Positions 1 to 7,352 of a stretch of 13,192 bases of DNA are shown here, piece after piece (within the stretch, counting starts at the first letter, position 1; every line of letters begins with the position of its first letter). The notes beneath the pieces are model-generated. The model was not told the DNA's origin. It ran no database searches and saw only the letters and a list, made by a program, of their open reading frames with translations. The stretch lies in assembly GCA_035296965.1 (NCBI GenBank), contig DATGZX010000282.1:1-13192 (forward strand), written 5' to 3'. The position numbers were made by a program, and so were the translations under genes. Source of the DNA: DATGZX01 sp035296965 (GTDB taxonomy: Bacteria > Planctomycetota > Planctomycetia > Gemmatales > Gemmataceae).

Positions 1-53
1 GTGGACAAAGCAGATTGGAGAGCCGCCCATGCAACCCCTAACTACCAAAAACG

Positions 54-153
54 ATTAACACTTCCCCCGAGGAAACACGGAAAAATCCAGCACGCCGCTC
101 GCTAAAATGTTAATCATTTCCCCCCTGCGGAAATCGGCGCTAATTGTTGATCG
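54..153. repeat. Degenerate short direct repeats
   Basis: The segment 54-80 and the segment 109-137 share TTAA, CA, TTCCCCC, GGAAA and CGG in the same order with small indels. A further weaker resemblance links 100-116 (CGCTAAAATGTTAATCA) with 137-152 (CGCTAATTGTTGATCG). This could be an eroded tandem array with a period of roughly 37-56 bases or simple chance similarity. There is no regular spacer length, so it is not a CRISPR array. Confidence 0.3.
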
Positions 154-318
154 CCCTTCCGCGTCCATCTGGTCATTTCCGTGGGTGACCAGGGGACCGG
201 AGGCTGGACTGCACTCGTAAGCACTACGCCACCGGCTGCACCCAGCGGGCCGAACAGTACGGCTGGCCCCGCACCACCGTTGCGTAAAAGAGATGCGTCC
301 CCTTTGACGCGAAATGGA

Positions 319-380
319 GAACAGGAGGCAACAGAGGGAACAGAGAGTCACTCCTCTGTTCTCTCCGTTGGCTCCTGTTC
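319..380. repeat. 27-bp imperfect palindrome (long hairpin)
   Basis: The arms 319-345 and 354-380 pair over 27 positions with two mismatches (328/371 and 333/366) and one G-T pair, around an 8-base loop. The outer arm reads GAACAGGAG and the right arm ends CTCCTGTTC. There is no T-run directly after either arm, so it is not a textbook intrinsic terminator. It may be a dispersed intergenic palindrome of the host genome or part of a miniature mobile element. Its copy number cannot be judged from one window. Confidence 0.8.
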
Positions 381-843
381 AAAAGGCCTCACCTCAAGGG
401 CCAGCCTTCACGCCGTCCGCACTTTTTCATCCGCCGGCGCGGTTGCGGAGTCTAGCCAGAAACTAAGCTTGGAATGGCCTGCGACGAAAAAATCTCTTGC
501 CACCTCAACCAATTCGCCATCACGATCAGGAATTCGTTAAACTCGGCAAAAAAGGAGTAGCCCGAGGCTTGACGAGCGTGAGTCTGCACTCCACGGTTTA
601 TACGGTGGGATGATGCACACCGCCTGTTGAATCCGCGACGATTTACTGGCGGCGACAAGGTGATCTCTTCATTCTCGAAAAAGGCAAACTCGTCGTAAGG
701 CGAGGACGCAAAGCTATGGGCCCGCATCATCAGATGATAGCGCGGGCCGCCAGGCTACCGAAGGGATGAGCGGACTCCCAGAATCTCGTGCAGCGTGTGC
801 TCGAGTGGTCCGCGCGCAACTTCTTTTGAGAGAAGAGTGAATT

Positions 844-1151
844 ATGCATCCCCGCGTAAAGCTTAGGCGCTGGCTTCCCGCAAAGCAACTCGAAGATCGG
901 CTCACACCCTCCGCTTACTTCCCCAAGTGGCTCGATCCCGGGCACCTGACGCTGAGTTTCGTTCCAAACGGGACATCAATTGGGTCTGTGAACAGCAGCT
1001 TGCTGAATTTCCTCAACCGCTAGGCGACCCAGGCCAGCGAAGAAGAGAGGACCCTGCGGTCTTCCAGACCTGGGCCGTCAACTCCAACATCGATATCGGG
1101 CCTGTCAGCGAACAGGGCAACATTCCCCTGGGCTGTCCCGGCCTAAAGTAG
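844..1151 (+). pseudogene. Decayed matrixin-like secreted metalloprotease (planctomycete type)
   Basis: An ATG at 844, preceded by AGAGAAGAG, opens a frame that reads MHPRVKLRRW and then LEDRLTPS, a signature typical of the N-termini of secreted planctomycete proteins. It continues with HLTLSFVPNGTSIGSVNSSL, which resembles the start of planctomycete matrixin-type proteins. A TAG at 1021-1023 stops it. Read through, the same frame gives ATQASEEERTLR up to about 1058, and the family-like sequence then resumes one frame over as VFQTWAVNSNIDIGPVSEQG. This implies loss of one base near 1059-1061. The second frame ends at TAG 1149-1151 after GCPGLK, where a Gln codon would be plausible. The catalytic HExxH region is absent. 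I infer a dead gene with a nonsense codon, a frameshift and a lost 3' part. The family call rests on remembered similarity and was not searched. Confidence 0.6.
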
Positions 1152-1362
1152 CGGCCCACCGCTAAGGGAAGGTCAGTAGCCTTCGACTAGAAAAATGAGC
1201 CAGCACGTACCATTAACGATGGTCACTACCAGCGCGGACTCGCGTGATGTTTGCCCGGTCGAGAGAGAAATTGGCGATGCCACGGGAGATTCTGACCCGG
1301 AACGCTGTCGACGTGAACTACGCTTGCGATGATGAACTATTTCTACTTGAACGAGAGCCCTC
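1152..1362. other. Intergenic region upstream of the Tad genes
   Basis: About 210 bases between the matrixin remnant and the first TadE gene. It may keep more of the remnant: after the TAG at 1149 the same frame reads RPTAKGRSVAFD before another stop. A 45-codon frame at 1195-1332 has no visible ribosome binding site and no recognisable product. The promoter of the Tad operon should lie here, but I could not pick -35 and -10 boxes with confidence. Confidence 0.5.
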
Positions 1363-1860
1363 ATGAAAATATGCCTTCATTCGTCGAACCGCAGATTTCA
1401 ACCGAGGGGCGCAACGGCCGCGGTTGAATTGGCGTTGATTGCGCCCTTCATTGTCGGTCTCCTTGTCGGCCTCCTGGAAGTGGGCCGGATGGTGCAAGTC
1501 AATCAGATCGTCTCTAATGCGGCACGCGAAGGCGCCCGCAAGGCTTCGACGGGAGTCAATACTTACGCCGATGTGCAAACGACCGTAGCAAATTATCTGA
1601 CCAACGCGGGCATCACCAATCAGAGTGGGCTCACGGTGGCGGTTGCCGACCTGACGCAAGGCAGCTCGGGACCTCAATTCAATCCCAGCATGGCCAACGT
1701 GTTGGATCAATTGCAAGTCACGGTCACGTTGCCGTGCAGCAATGTTCAGCTTGGGCTTTTTACTGGCGCTGCGAACCAGGTAATAAGCGCTCAGGCAGTA
1801 TGGTTCTCTAATCAGAATCAGGCTTACCCAACCAGCATCACGCCGCCATCAGGAAGTTGA
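1363..1860 (+). CDS. TadE-like pseudopilin (first copy)
   Basis: A 165-residue protein of the TadE/TadG-like family, which forms the minor pseudopilins of the Flp/Tad type IVc pilus machine in the inner membrane and periplasm. Residues 15-22 (RGATAAVE) form the prepilin-peptidase-like site, followed by a hydrophobic helix at about 23-41 and the family block NAAREGARKA at 52-61. The rest is a small periplasmic domain with one cysteine. In most relatives the Glu is at +5 after the cleavage glycine. Here an extra Ala places it at +6, which is slightly unusual. The start ATG has only a weak purine stretch (GAACGAGAG) upstream. It is followed 49 bases later by a second TadE-like gene. Its length is normal for the family. 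The family assignment is firm, but the exact role in the machine is not. Confidence 0.92.
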   Translation: MKICLHSSNRRFQPRGATAAVELALIAPFIVGLLVGLLEVGRMVQVNQIVSNAAREGARKASTGVNTYADVQTTVANYLTNAGITNQSGLTVAVADLTQGSSGPQFNPSMANVLDQLQVTVTLPCSNVQLGLFTGAANQVISAQAVWFSNQNQAYPTSITPPSGS

Positions 1861-1909
1861 GCTATCGGGACGTACTCGGACCAACGCAAGCCACCGTCAA
1901 GGAATTAGC

Positions 1910-2383
1910 ATGAAATTCAGAAAACTTTCTTCTTCTGATCGTCGAGGGGCGACCTTGGTCGAAACGGCATTTGTGCTGTTGATCGCCTTGACGCTAACTT
2001 TGGCCATCTACGATTTTGCTCGTTATTTCATGTTGAGCCAACTGGTGAATAATGCCGCGCGGGAAGGGGCCAGACAGGCCGTGGTGAATACAAGCACGCA
2101 AAACACGGCCATGATTCAAAACACCGTTGTTCAGTACCTGGCAAACCAGAACTTTACGGATTCATCTGGCCACGCCTTTAGTGCGTCCGACGTGGTGGTT
2201 ATGCAAGTAAACCCAGCGACGGGCGCGCCAACGTCGCCCGACAGCAACTGGTACGACGCGCCTTTCGGGTCGAGTATTATGGTCCAGGTCAATACCAAGT
2301 TTACTGCCCTTTTTCCGACATTCGGATTCCTGCCAACGACCGTAAATCTTCAGGGCACCGCTGTGATGTCGAGTGAAAACTAA
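1910..2383 (+). CDS. TadE-like pseudopilin (second copy)
   Basis: A 157-residue paralogue of the preceding gene. It has the processing motif RRGATLVE at 11-18 with Glu at the canonical +5 position, a transmembrane helix at about 19-37 and the signature NNAAREGARQA at 47-57. Its C-terminal part is a periplasmic domain without cysteines. The start is supported by AAGGA at 1899-1903, 6 bases before the ATG. The two TadE-like proteins share the N-terminal third but differ strongly beyond it, as expected for TadE/TadF-type pairs that assemble together. One could be the functional TadF. It lies between the first copy and the TadG-like gene, so the three are very likely one transcript. Confidence 0.92.
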   Translation: MKFRKLSSSDRRGATLVETAFVLLIALTLTLAIYDFARYFMLSQLVNNAAREGARQAVVNTSTQNTAMIQNTVVQYLANQNFTDSSGHAFSASDVVVMQVNPATGAPTSPDSNWYDAPFGSSIMVQVNTKFTALFPTFGFLPTTVNLQGTAVMSSEN

Positions 2384-2399
2384 TAGAGACGAGAAGAAA

Positions 2400-5297
2400 A
2401 TGATGCGAATACATGTCAGAACGAGGGCTCGCCGCGGGGCGATTTTGCCCTATGTGGCCGTCTCCTTAGTGGCACTGTTAGGCTTCATAGCCCTGGCGAT
2501 CGACCTGGGCATGGTGATGGTGGCCAGGACCCAGGCACAGAACGCTGCCGATGCGGCCGCGTTCGCGGGAGCGCGCACGTTGACCGGCGGCTCCAACCCC
2601 AACACGACTCAAGCCACTGCGAATGGCCAGACCGTCGCGGGTGCCAACAGTGTGCTGGGCACATCCATACCGGCGGAAAACGTTACCATGACGCACGGTG
2701 CCTACCATTATGACCCGAGTTCGCAAACATTCTCTCCGCAATATCCACCAGTTGCGCCGGATAACTATAATCTGTCCCAGGCCACGATTTCGCAGGGGAA
2801 TGCTACCTTCTTCGCAAGGATTTTCGGCATAACGTCGTACAATGTCACAGCAACCGCCATAGCCGCCCATCGGCCACGCGATACGACCATCGTTCTCGAC
2901 TATTCCGGCTCGATGAATAACGAAAGCGACCTGTGGAACTGCGAATCCTATCAGGGAAGCTTTGAAAACACGTCGAACAACACGGACCCGGTCATTCCGC
3001 AGTGGGGCTCTTACAACACCACTTTTTCGCCTCTGTGCAAGCTGCAGTGCACGAGCACCAGTGACTTGGTTGGGTACTGCAACATTACTCAATCCGTGGG
3101 CGGCTGCGGCGCCATGGTCAATGACTATTACCAGAACGCGCGCGGCTCCAGCGCGGTGCAAGCATTTGCCCCCGCCACCACCTGGCCGGCCGTCATCAAC
3201 GTGCCGGCCGTCACGCTCTCGTCCACACAGCCTAGTGGCGATCAGGCTCAGACCTCCATGACCGATCCCACCGGAGCTAGCTACACGTACGGTCAAACCA
3301 TCGCCAACGCGAAAAGCGGTCGCGCAGGGGGCACGACCGTTCTGTCGGTCGCTGACCTTATTCCCACGAATTATGGCTCTGGAACCAGTGCCGCCCCGTA
3401 TAACGGCAGCAAATTATGGGCACCCAACCCGAACGGCTACACCGTCGGCCCCAATTACTGGGGCATGACCTTTTTCACCTGGCCTCCAGATCCGAGCGTC
3501 AATAGCACGACTGGCGTTAGCAACGATTGGCGCCAACTTTGTTTTTTGAGTTCCAACGGCACTCCCTGGTACAATTCCCTCGCCAGCAACACCACCGCCA
3601 CGAGCACCAGCTCCAGCAGTTCACCCTCGGCATATCCGAGTGACAACATTCTCTTCGCTGGCGGCACATTTAATCCAAACGCCCCGACCGGCAACTACCA
3701 GATCAATTACAAGGCGATCCTGGCCTGGATTAGCGCGAATTGCGTCCAAAAAACGCCCGGCGATGGCAGGCCGTTCCCAACCGTGCTCCGGTCCTCCAAC
3801 CAGATTTTTTACAGCTACATCCCGACCGACGTACCAGTCAACTCTTACACCTGGTCCACCCTCAACAACACAATTACCGATCCAAGCGTGCGCTTCTGGA
3901 AAGAATATATCGATTTTGTGATTGGCGTGTGGCACGACCCATCGGGTAACCTCTGGACTCCCGCCACACCCGCCTGTAGCTACGGCGGCGATTTCACTGC
4001 CGGCGCGTCGTCGGCCGGCTCGGGCATCAGCGTCTCCGGCCCCGATTCCACGGTTTACCTCAACGGCCTGGTGACCATCACCAACCCCGGCGCCGGATAT
4101 AGTTCGGCGCCGACCGTTACTTTCAGCGCACCAACCGGAAGCTCACCCGTCACCGCCACAGGCACCGCCACCATAGCCGGCGGGAGTGTCACCGGCATCA
4201 CCGTTACCAGTCTTGGCTCTGGCTATACGTCGATACCCACTATTACCCTCACGGGCGGGGGCTATACCACGAAGGCAACCGCAACTTTGCAAACGTTCAC
4301 CTTCATGAACCCCTCAGATAATCCCAAACGCCCGCGGCACCGCTTCTGGTTCGGTCCCATGACGATGATCCAGTTCATGTCGGACACCGGGATTTTCCCC
4401 GGCGTGACCACCGATGTCTCGATGCTTCCCGCCAAGCTGGGCATCCAGGGCGCCTTGACCGACATCCAGAATAACCACCCCAACGACCTGGTATCGATGC
4501 TCATGTTCAGCCGGCCGCATTACAACGGCGAGCCGGCCGAACAGGGACAGTTCACGAATCCGGTAAGCAATCTAAGCAACAATTACCCGAGCTTGATCAA
4601 CTCGCTATGGTTTCCGCCCAACGGCAGCACGAGCGACGTGACGCCGTGGGACTCCAACGGCCTCAATACGCCACATGCCCACGGGGACTACGACGCCAAC
4701 ACCGCCACGAGCTACGGCCTCATGCTGGCATACAATCAATTCAGCAGCAGCAACGCCTTGTCGAGTTCGGGGCAAGGAGGGCTGGGCCGCAATGGCGCGC
4801 AACGGCTGATCATTCTGGAAACGGACGGCATGGCTAACCAAGCAAGCACCGTCCCCTTTTACTGCAGCGGTACCGGCGGCAGCAACCCCACAAACAATTC
4901 GTACTATAACATCGGGGGCAATAACGCCTCGACAAGTACCGCCGACGCGTCTCAAGACGCTGTCAACGTGGCCACCAAAATCTGCGCCCTGACCACGGAC
5001 AATACTAATGGACCCGGTTTTGCCACGCCCTCGAAGCCGGTGACCATCCAGTGCATCGCGTTCGGGGCCCTTTTCGAGCCAGACGCCTCGGGCTCGGAAG
5101 GCACCACGGCCATGACGTTGCTGCAAGACCTTTCCGCCATCGGTGGCACAGGGTTTCCATCCTCCGTGACCGACACGTCCAGTCCGTACTATTACAAGAT
5201 CTGCATTGGCACCCTGGCGCAGAGGCAGGCCAAACTGCAAACGGCTTTCACCACGATCATGGACGGCGGGATTATTTCCATTATCATGGTCAAATAG
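2400..5297 (+). CDS. TadG-like pilus protein with a split von Willebrand A domain
   Basis: A 965-residue protein. Residues 12-43 (RRGAILPYVAV followed by a hydrophobic helix) and AQNAADAAAFAGARTL are typical of the TadG-like N-terminus, which anchors it in the inner membrane. A MIDAS-like motif DYSGS at 167-171 opens a von Willebrand A domain that can bind a divalent metal. The expected later parts appear only after about 640: a Thr-containing segment near 768-772 and LETDG at 806-810. The roughly 470 residues between are Asn/Ser/Thr-rich, contain several cysteines and carry two GxGY beta repeats at about 556-630. I chose the ATG at 2400 because GAGACGAGAAG precedes it. A GTG at 2373 in the same frame would add nine residues and overlap the upstream gene. 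Usual TadG proteins are far shorter (about 400-600), so this one is enlarged. It probably forms a surface or periplasmic part of the Tad system. Confidence 0.85.
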   Translation: MMRIHVRTRARRGAILPYVAVSLVALLGFIALAIDLGMVMVARTQAQNAADAAAFAGARTLTGGSNPNTTQATANGQTVAGANSVLGTSIPAENVTMTHGAYHYDPSSQTFSPQYPPVAPDNYNLSQATISQGNATFFARIFGITSYNVTATAIAAHRPRDTTIVLDYSGSMNNESDLWNCESYQGSFENTSNNTDPVIPQWGSYNTTFSPLCKLQCTSTSDLVGYCNITQSVGGCGAMVNDYYQNARGSSAVQAFAPATTWPAVINVPAVTLSSTQPSGDQAQTSMTDPTGASYTYGQTIANAKSGRAGGTTVLSVADLIPTNYGSGTSAAPYNGSKLWAPNPNGYTVGPNYWGMTFFTWPPDPSVNSTTGVSNDWRQLCFLSSNGTPWYNSLASNTTATSTSSSSSPSAYPSDNILFAGGTFNPNAPTGNYQINYKAILAWISANCVQKTPGDGRPFPTVLRSSNQIFYSYIPTDVPVNSYTWSTLNNTITDPSVRFWKEYIDFVIGVWHDPSGNLWTPATPACSYGGDFTAGASSAGSGISVSGPDSTVYLNGLVTITNPGAGYSSAPTVTFSAPTGSSPVTATGTATIAGGSVTGITVTSLGSGYTSIPTITLTGGGYTTKATATLQTFTFMNPSDNPKRPRHRFWFGPMTMIQFMSDTGIFPGVTTDVSMLPAKLGIQGALTDIQNNHPNDLVSMLMFSRPHYNGEPAEQGQFTNPVSNLSNNYPSLINSLWFPPNGSTSDVTPWDSNGLNTPHAHGDYDANTATSYGLMLAYNQFSSSNALSSSGQGGLGRNGAQRLIILETDGMANQASTVPFYCSGTGGSNPTNNSYYNIGGNNASTSTADASQDAVNVATKICALTTDNTNGPGFATPSKPVTIQCIAFGALFEPDASGSEGTTAMTLLQDLSAIGGTGFPSSVTDTSSPYYYKICIGTLAQRQAKLQTAFTTIMDGGIISIIMVK

Positions 5298-5405
5298 CGA
5301 ACCAGGAATGCGTAGGAACCGGCTGCCCCGCGCCCCGCGGCTTCGGGCACGTTGTCGTAGATGGGCGCGCGCAGCGCATGACATTTCGAAGGGGAGACCG
5401 GTTTC
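5298..5405. other. Spacer between the Tad genes and the ABC transporter
   Basis: 108 bases, GC-rich, with no hairpin followed by a T-run and no recognisable promoter boxes. The break in gene spacing suggests that the ABC pair is a separate transcription unit. A strong ribosome binding site for the next gene, AAGGGGAG, lies at 5389-5396, 9 bases before its ATG. Confidence 0.5.
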
Positions 5406-6218
5406 ATGTCAGGGTTGACAGTGGCGGAATTCGAAGATGTCGGCATGTCTTACCCGACTGGCTTCTTCGGACGGGGCCGAAGATTGGCTGTGGAACACAT
5501 TTCGCTCCGCATCAATCCAGCGGAAGTTTTTGCCTTGGTCGGGCCGAATCGGGCTGGGAAAACCACCCTGGTCAAGATACTCCTGTCGCTGTGCCGCCCA
5601 ACCACGGGGCGGGGTCTGCGCTTTCAGCGACCGCTGGCCGAGCGGCAAACCCTGGCCCGCGTCGGCTACGTGCATGAGCACCCCGCCTTTCCACGCTATC
5701 TCAGTGCCCCGGCGCTGCTGCAGTATTACGGGGCCCTGACGCTCTTGACGGAGTCGGTCGTGCGCAGCCGTGCCGCCGTGCTTCTGGACATGGTGGGACT
5801 CGCCGACCGCGGTCACGAGCCGATTTCGTGTTTCAGCAAGGGCATGATCCAACGACTGGCCATTGCCCAGGCGTTGTTGAACGATCCCGAGCTCCTTGTG
5901 CTCGATGAGCCGAGCGAAGGGCTGGACCTTGCGGGACGACGGCTGATCCGAGAGGTCATTGCCGAGCGCCGGCGGCGGGGGTTCACGGTCCTATTGGTCT
6001 CGCACGTCGTGGGTGAACTGGAACAGGTTTGCGACCGCGTGGGCGTGCTCGTGGGCGGACATCTGGTCTACTCCGGGACCGTGGCCGATCTGGCTCGAGA
6101 TCCCAGGACGGGGGCTCCCTGTCCGATCGAACAGGCTTTGGATCGACTTTACTTCTCGTCGCCTCTCCCCTCGGCGGCCGAGGAAAGAACAAGTGAGGGA
6201 CCGAGGCCCCGTGCATGA
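5406..6218 (+). CDS. ABC transporter ATP-binding protein
   Basis: A 270-residue cytoplasmic ATPase that would power the permease encoded next to it. Walker A is GPNRAGKT at 46-53, with Arg where most relatives have Gly but with the essential G, K and T intact. The Q-loop region reads GYVHEHPAF at 87-95, so the usual Gln is not present. The signature is FSKGMIQR at 143-150, a variant of LSGGQ seen in many ABC-2 exporters. Walker B is LLVLDEP at 163-169 and the H-loop is SH at 199-200. The C-terminal 25 residues are charged and probably disordered. The stop overlaps the permease start by ATGA, which points to translational coupling. The substrate is unknown. Such ATPases serve ABC-2 exporters of lipids, polysaccharides, drugs or proteins. 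Confidence 0.93.
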   Translation: MSGLTVAEFEDVGMSYPTGFFGRGRRLAVEHISLRINPAEVFALVGPNRAGKTTLVKILLSLCRPTTGRGLRFQRPLAERQTLARVGYVHEHPAFPRYLSAPALLQYYGALTLLTESVVRSRAAVLLDMVGLADRGHEPISCFSKGMIQRLAIAQALLNDPELLVLDEPSEGLDLAGRRLIREVIAERRRRGFTVLLVSHVVGELEQVCDRVGVLVGGHLVYSGTVADLARDPRTGAPCPIEQALDRLYFSSPLPSAAEERTSEGPRPRA

Positions 6219-7162
6219 CTGCACCGGAAGTCATTTATGCGTGGCGTTGGCTGATCCGCGACACGTTTCGCCAATCCATGGCGAACTACCTGTTTTGGGT
6301 CATGCTGGCAGTCAGCGCCGTGGTGATCTTCTTTTGCCTGAGCGTGAGCATCGAGGGAGGGGGGCCGCTGCGGCCGGTCGACGATCTCGAGGTGGCCAAG
6401 CCCCACGGTCACATGTCCCTGGCCTTTGGCGCCTGGCGCATGCCGTTGTTCCGCGACGGTGAGGCGCAAGTTCATTTCGTGCTCTTGTTGCTGGCGGAGT
6501 GGGTCGCCGGCGGCGGCGGCACGCTGCTGGCCCTGGTGTGGACGGCCGGGTTCGTGCCGGAGTTTCTTCAGCCTGCTAATGCCACGGTCCTTCTGTCCAA
6601 GCCAATTCCGCGCTGGGTCTTGCTCATGGGCAAGTATCTGGGCGTTGTGGCCTTCGCCGGCATTCAGGTCACAGTCTTCATCGCCGGCACCTGGCTCGCT
6701 CTTGGCCTGAGCACAGGTTTCTGGGTCAGTAGCTATCTGTGGGGCATTCCGTTACTGCTCTTGCATTTCGCCGCCGTTTATAGCTTTTCGGTCTTCCTGG
6801 CGGTATGCACACGCAGCACTTTGACCTGCGTCGTCGGCTCGGTCGCGTTCTGGCTTCTTTGCTGGGGAATTAATTACGGCAGGCATTGCCTGCTGGCCCT
6901 GGAATCCACCCTGCCCCCGCTGCACCCGCTTCTTCGTGGGTTGGCTGAAGCGGGTTACTGGATTGTGCCCAAGCCCGTGGACATGGGTATGATGCTCCAC
7001 CGTTTTCTCGATGCAGGCGATTCTTTCCGTTCCTTTTCCGAACTCCAAAAAGTGCAGGAACTGGGCGCGTTCTATCCGGAACTTTCCTTGGTGACTTCGC
7101 TCCTGTTTGCGATTGTGATGATCGTCATTGCCGCCCGGCAATTATCTGCCACGAACTATTAG
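6215..7162 (+). CDS. ABC-2-type permease, membrane subunit
   Basis: A 315-residue integral membrane protein with about six hydrophobic helices, at roughly 26-47, 88-113, 138-160, 168-193, 199-219 and 289-308. A periplasmic loop lies between helices 1 and 2, and a longer loop of about 70 residues between helices 5 and 6. The N-terminus has a short amphipathic cytoplasmic lead (YAWRWLIRDTFRQSM), common in ABC-2 permeases. The start codon overlaps the stop of the ATPase gene, so the two are made together and most likely form a transporter as two copies of each. No substrate-specific domain is visible. The assignment to the ABC-2 superfamily is by topology and context; the subfamily is unknown. 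Confidence 0.85.
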   Translation: MTAPEVIYAWRWLIRDTFRQSMANYLFWVMLAVSAVVIFFCLSVSIEGGGPLRPVDDLEVAKPHGHMSLAFGAWRMPLFRDGEAQVHFVLLLLAEWVAGGGGTLLALVWTAGFVPEFLQPANATVLLSKPIPRWVLLMGKYLGVVAFAGIQVTVFIAGTWLALGLSTGFWVSSYLWGIPLLLLHFAAVYSFSVFLAVCTRSTLTCVVGSVAFWLLCWGINYGRHCLLALESTLPPLHPLLRGLAEAGYWIVPKPVDMGMMLHRFLDAGDSFRSFSELQKVQELGAFYPELSLVTSLLFAIVMIVIAARQLSATNY

Positions 7163-7352
7163 CTTCCAGGAGCGGATTGATCGAGAGGACGGGCCCTTCA
7201 TGTCTCCACTGATGTCCCACGGCCGGAAAACATTTAGCATTCAGCTTTCGCCATGATAAACTCGTCCTGGGAGTCGGGGTTATGATCACGGAATGTGTTC
7301 ATCCGGTAAGCCTCAGTCCAAAGGACAATTATGCGCAAGCAGGGGGGTCGCC
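7163..7352. other. Spacer upstream of the thioredoxin gene
   Basis: 190 bases without a plausible gene. No intrinsic terminator with a T-run is visible after the permease. A strong ribosome binding site AGGGGGG (7341-7347) sits 5 bases before the ATG at 7353 and decides that start. A promoter is expected here, but no confident boxes were found. Confidence 0.5.

Larger units (their letters stand above)
1..843. other. Gene-poor stretch with degenerate repeats and protein-like scraps
   Basis: No reading frame here has a convincing start, ribosome binding site and family resemblance. What can be seen: loosely related copies of a TTAA...TTCCCCC...GGAAA motif near 54-80 and 109-137, a strong palindrome at 319-380, and short stretches that read like old coding sequence. 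One is 207-284 on the plus strand, which reads with RKHYATGCTQRAEQYG. Another is about 576-683, also plus, which reads with WDDAHRLLNPRRFTGGDKV and then meets a stop. The organism's genes elsewhere in the window are dense, so this looks like a decaying or accessory gap. I cannot assign the scraps to a family. Confidence 0.55.

Noticed and set aside
1..200. CRISPR array
   Set aside because: The repeats are few, divergent and unevenly spaced, and no cas gene is present.
927..1151. A 74-residue gene in the third frame
   Set aside because: Only its second half looks like protein, and that half continues the matrixin-like frame that starts at 844. It is a frameshift fragment.
1195..1332. A 45-codon plus-strand frame upstream of the first TadE
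   Set aside because: No ribosome binding site and no recognisable sequence; short enough to be chance.
2373..2399. GTG start for the TadG-like gene
   Set aside because: It overlaps the preceding gene, adds only nine charged residues and has no better ribosome binding site than the ATG at 2400. It cannot be fully excluded.
2478..3296. Long minus-strand open frame opposite the TadG-like gene
   Set aside because: Shadow of the plus-strand coding frame; arginine/glycine-rich sequence without domains.
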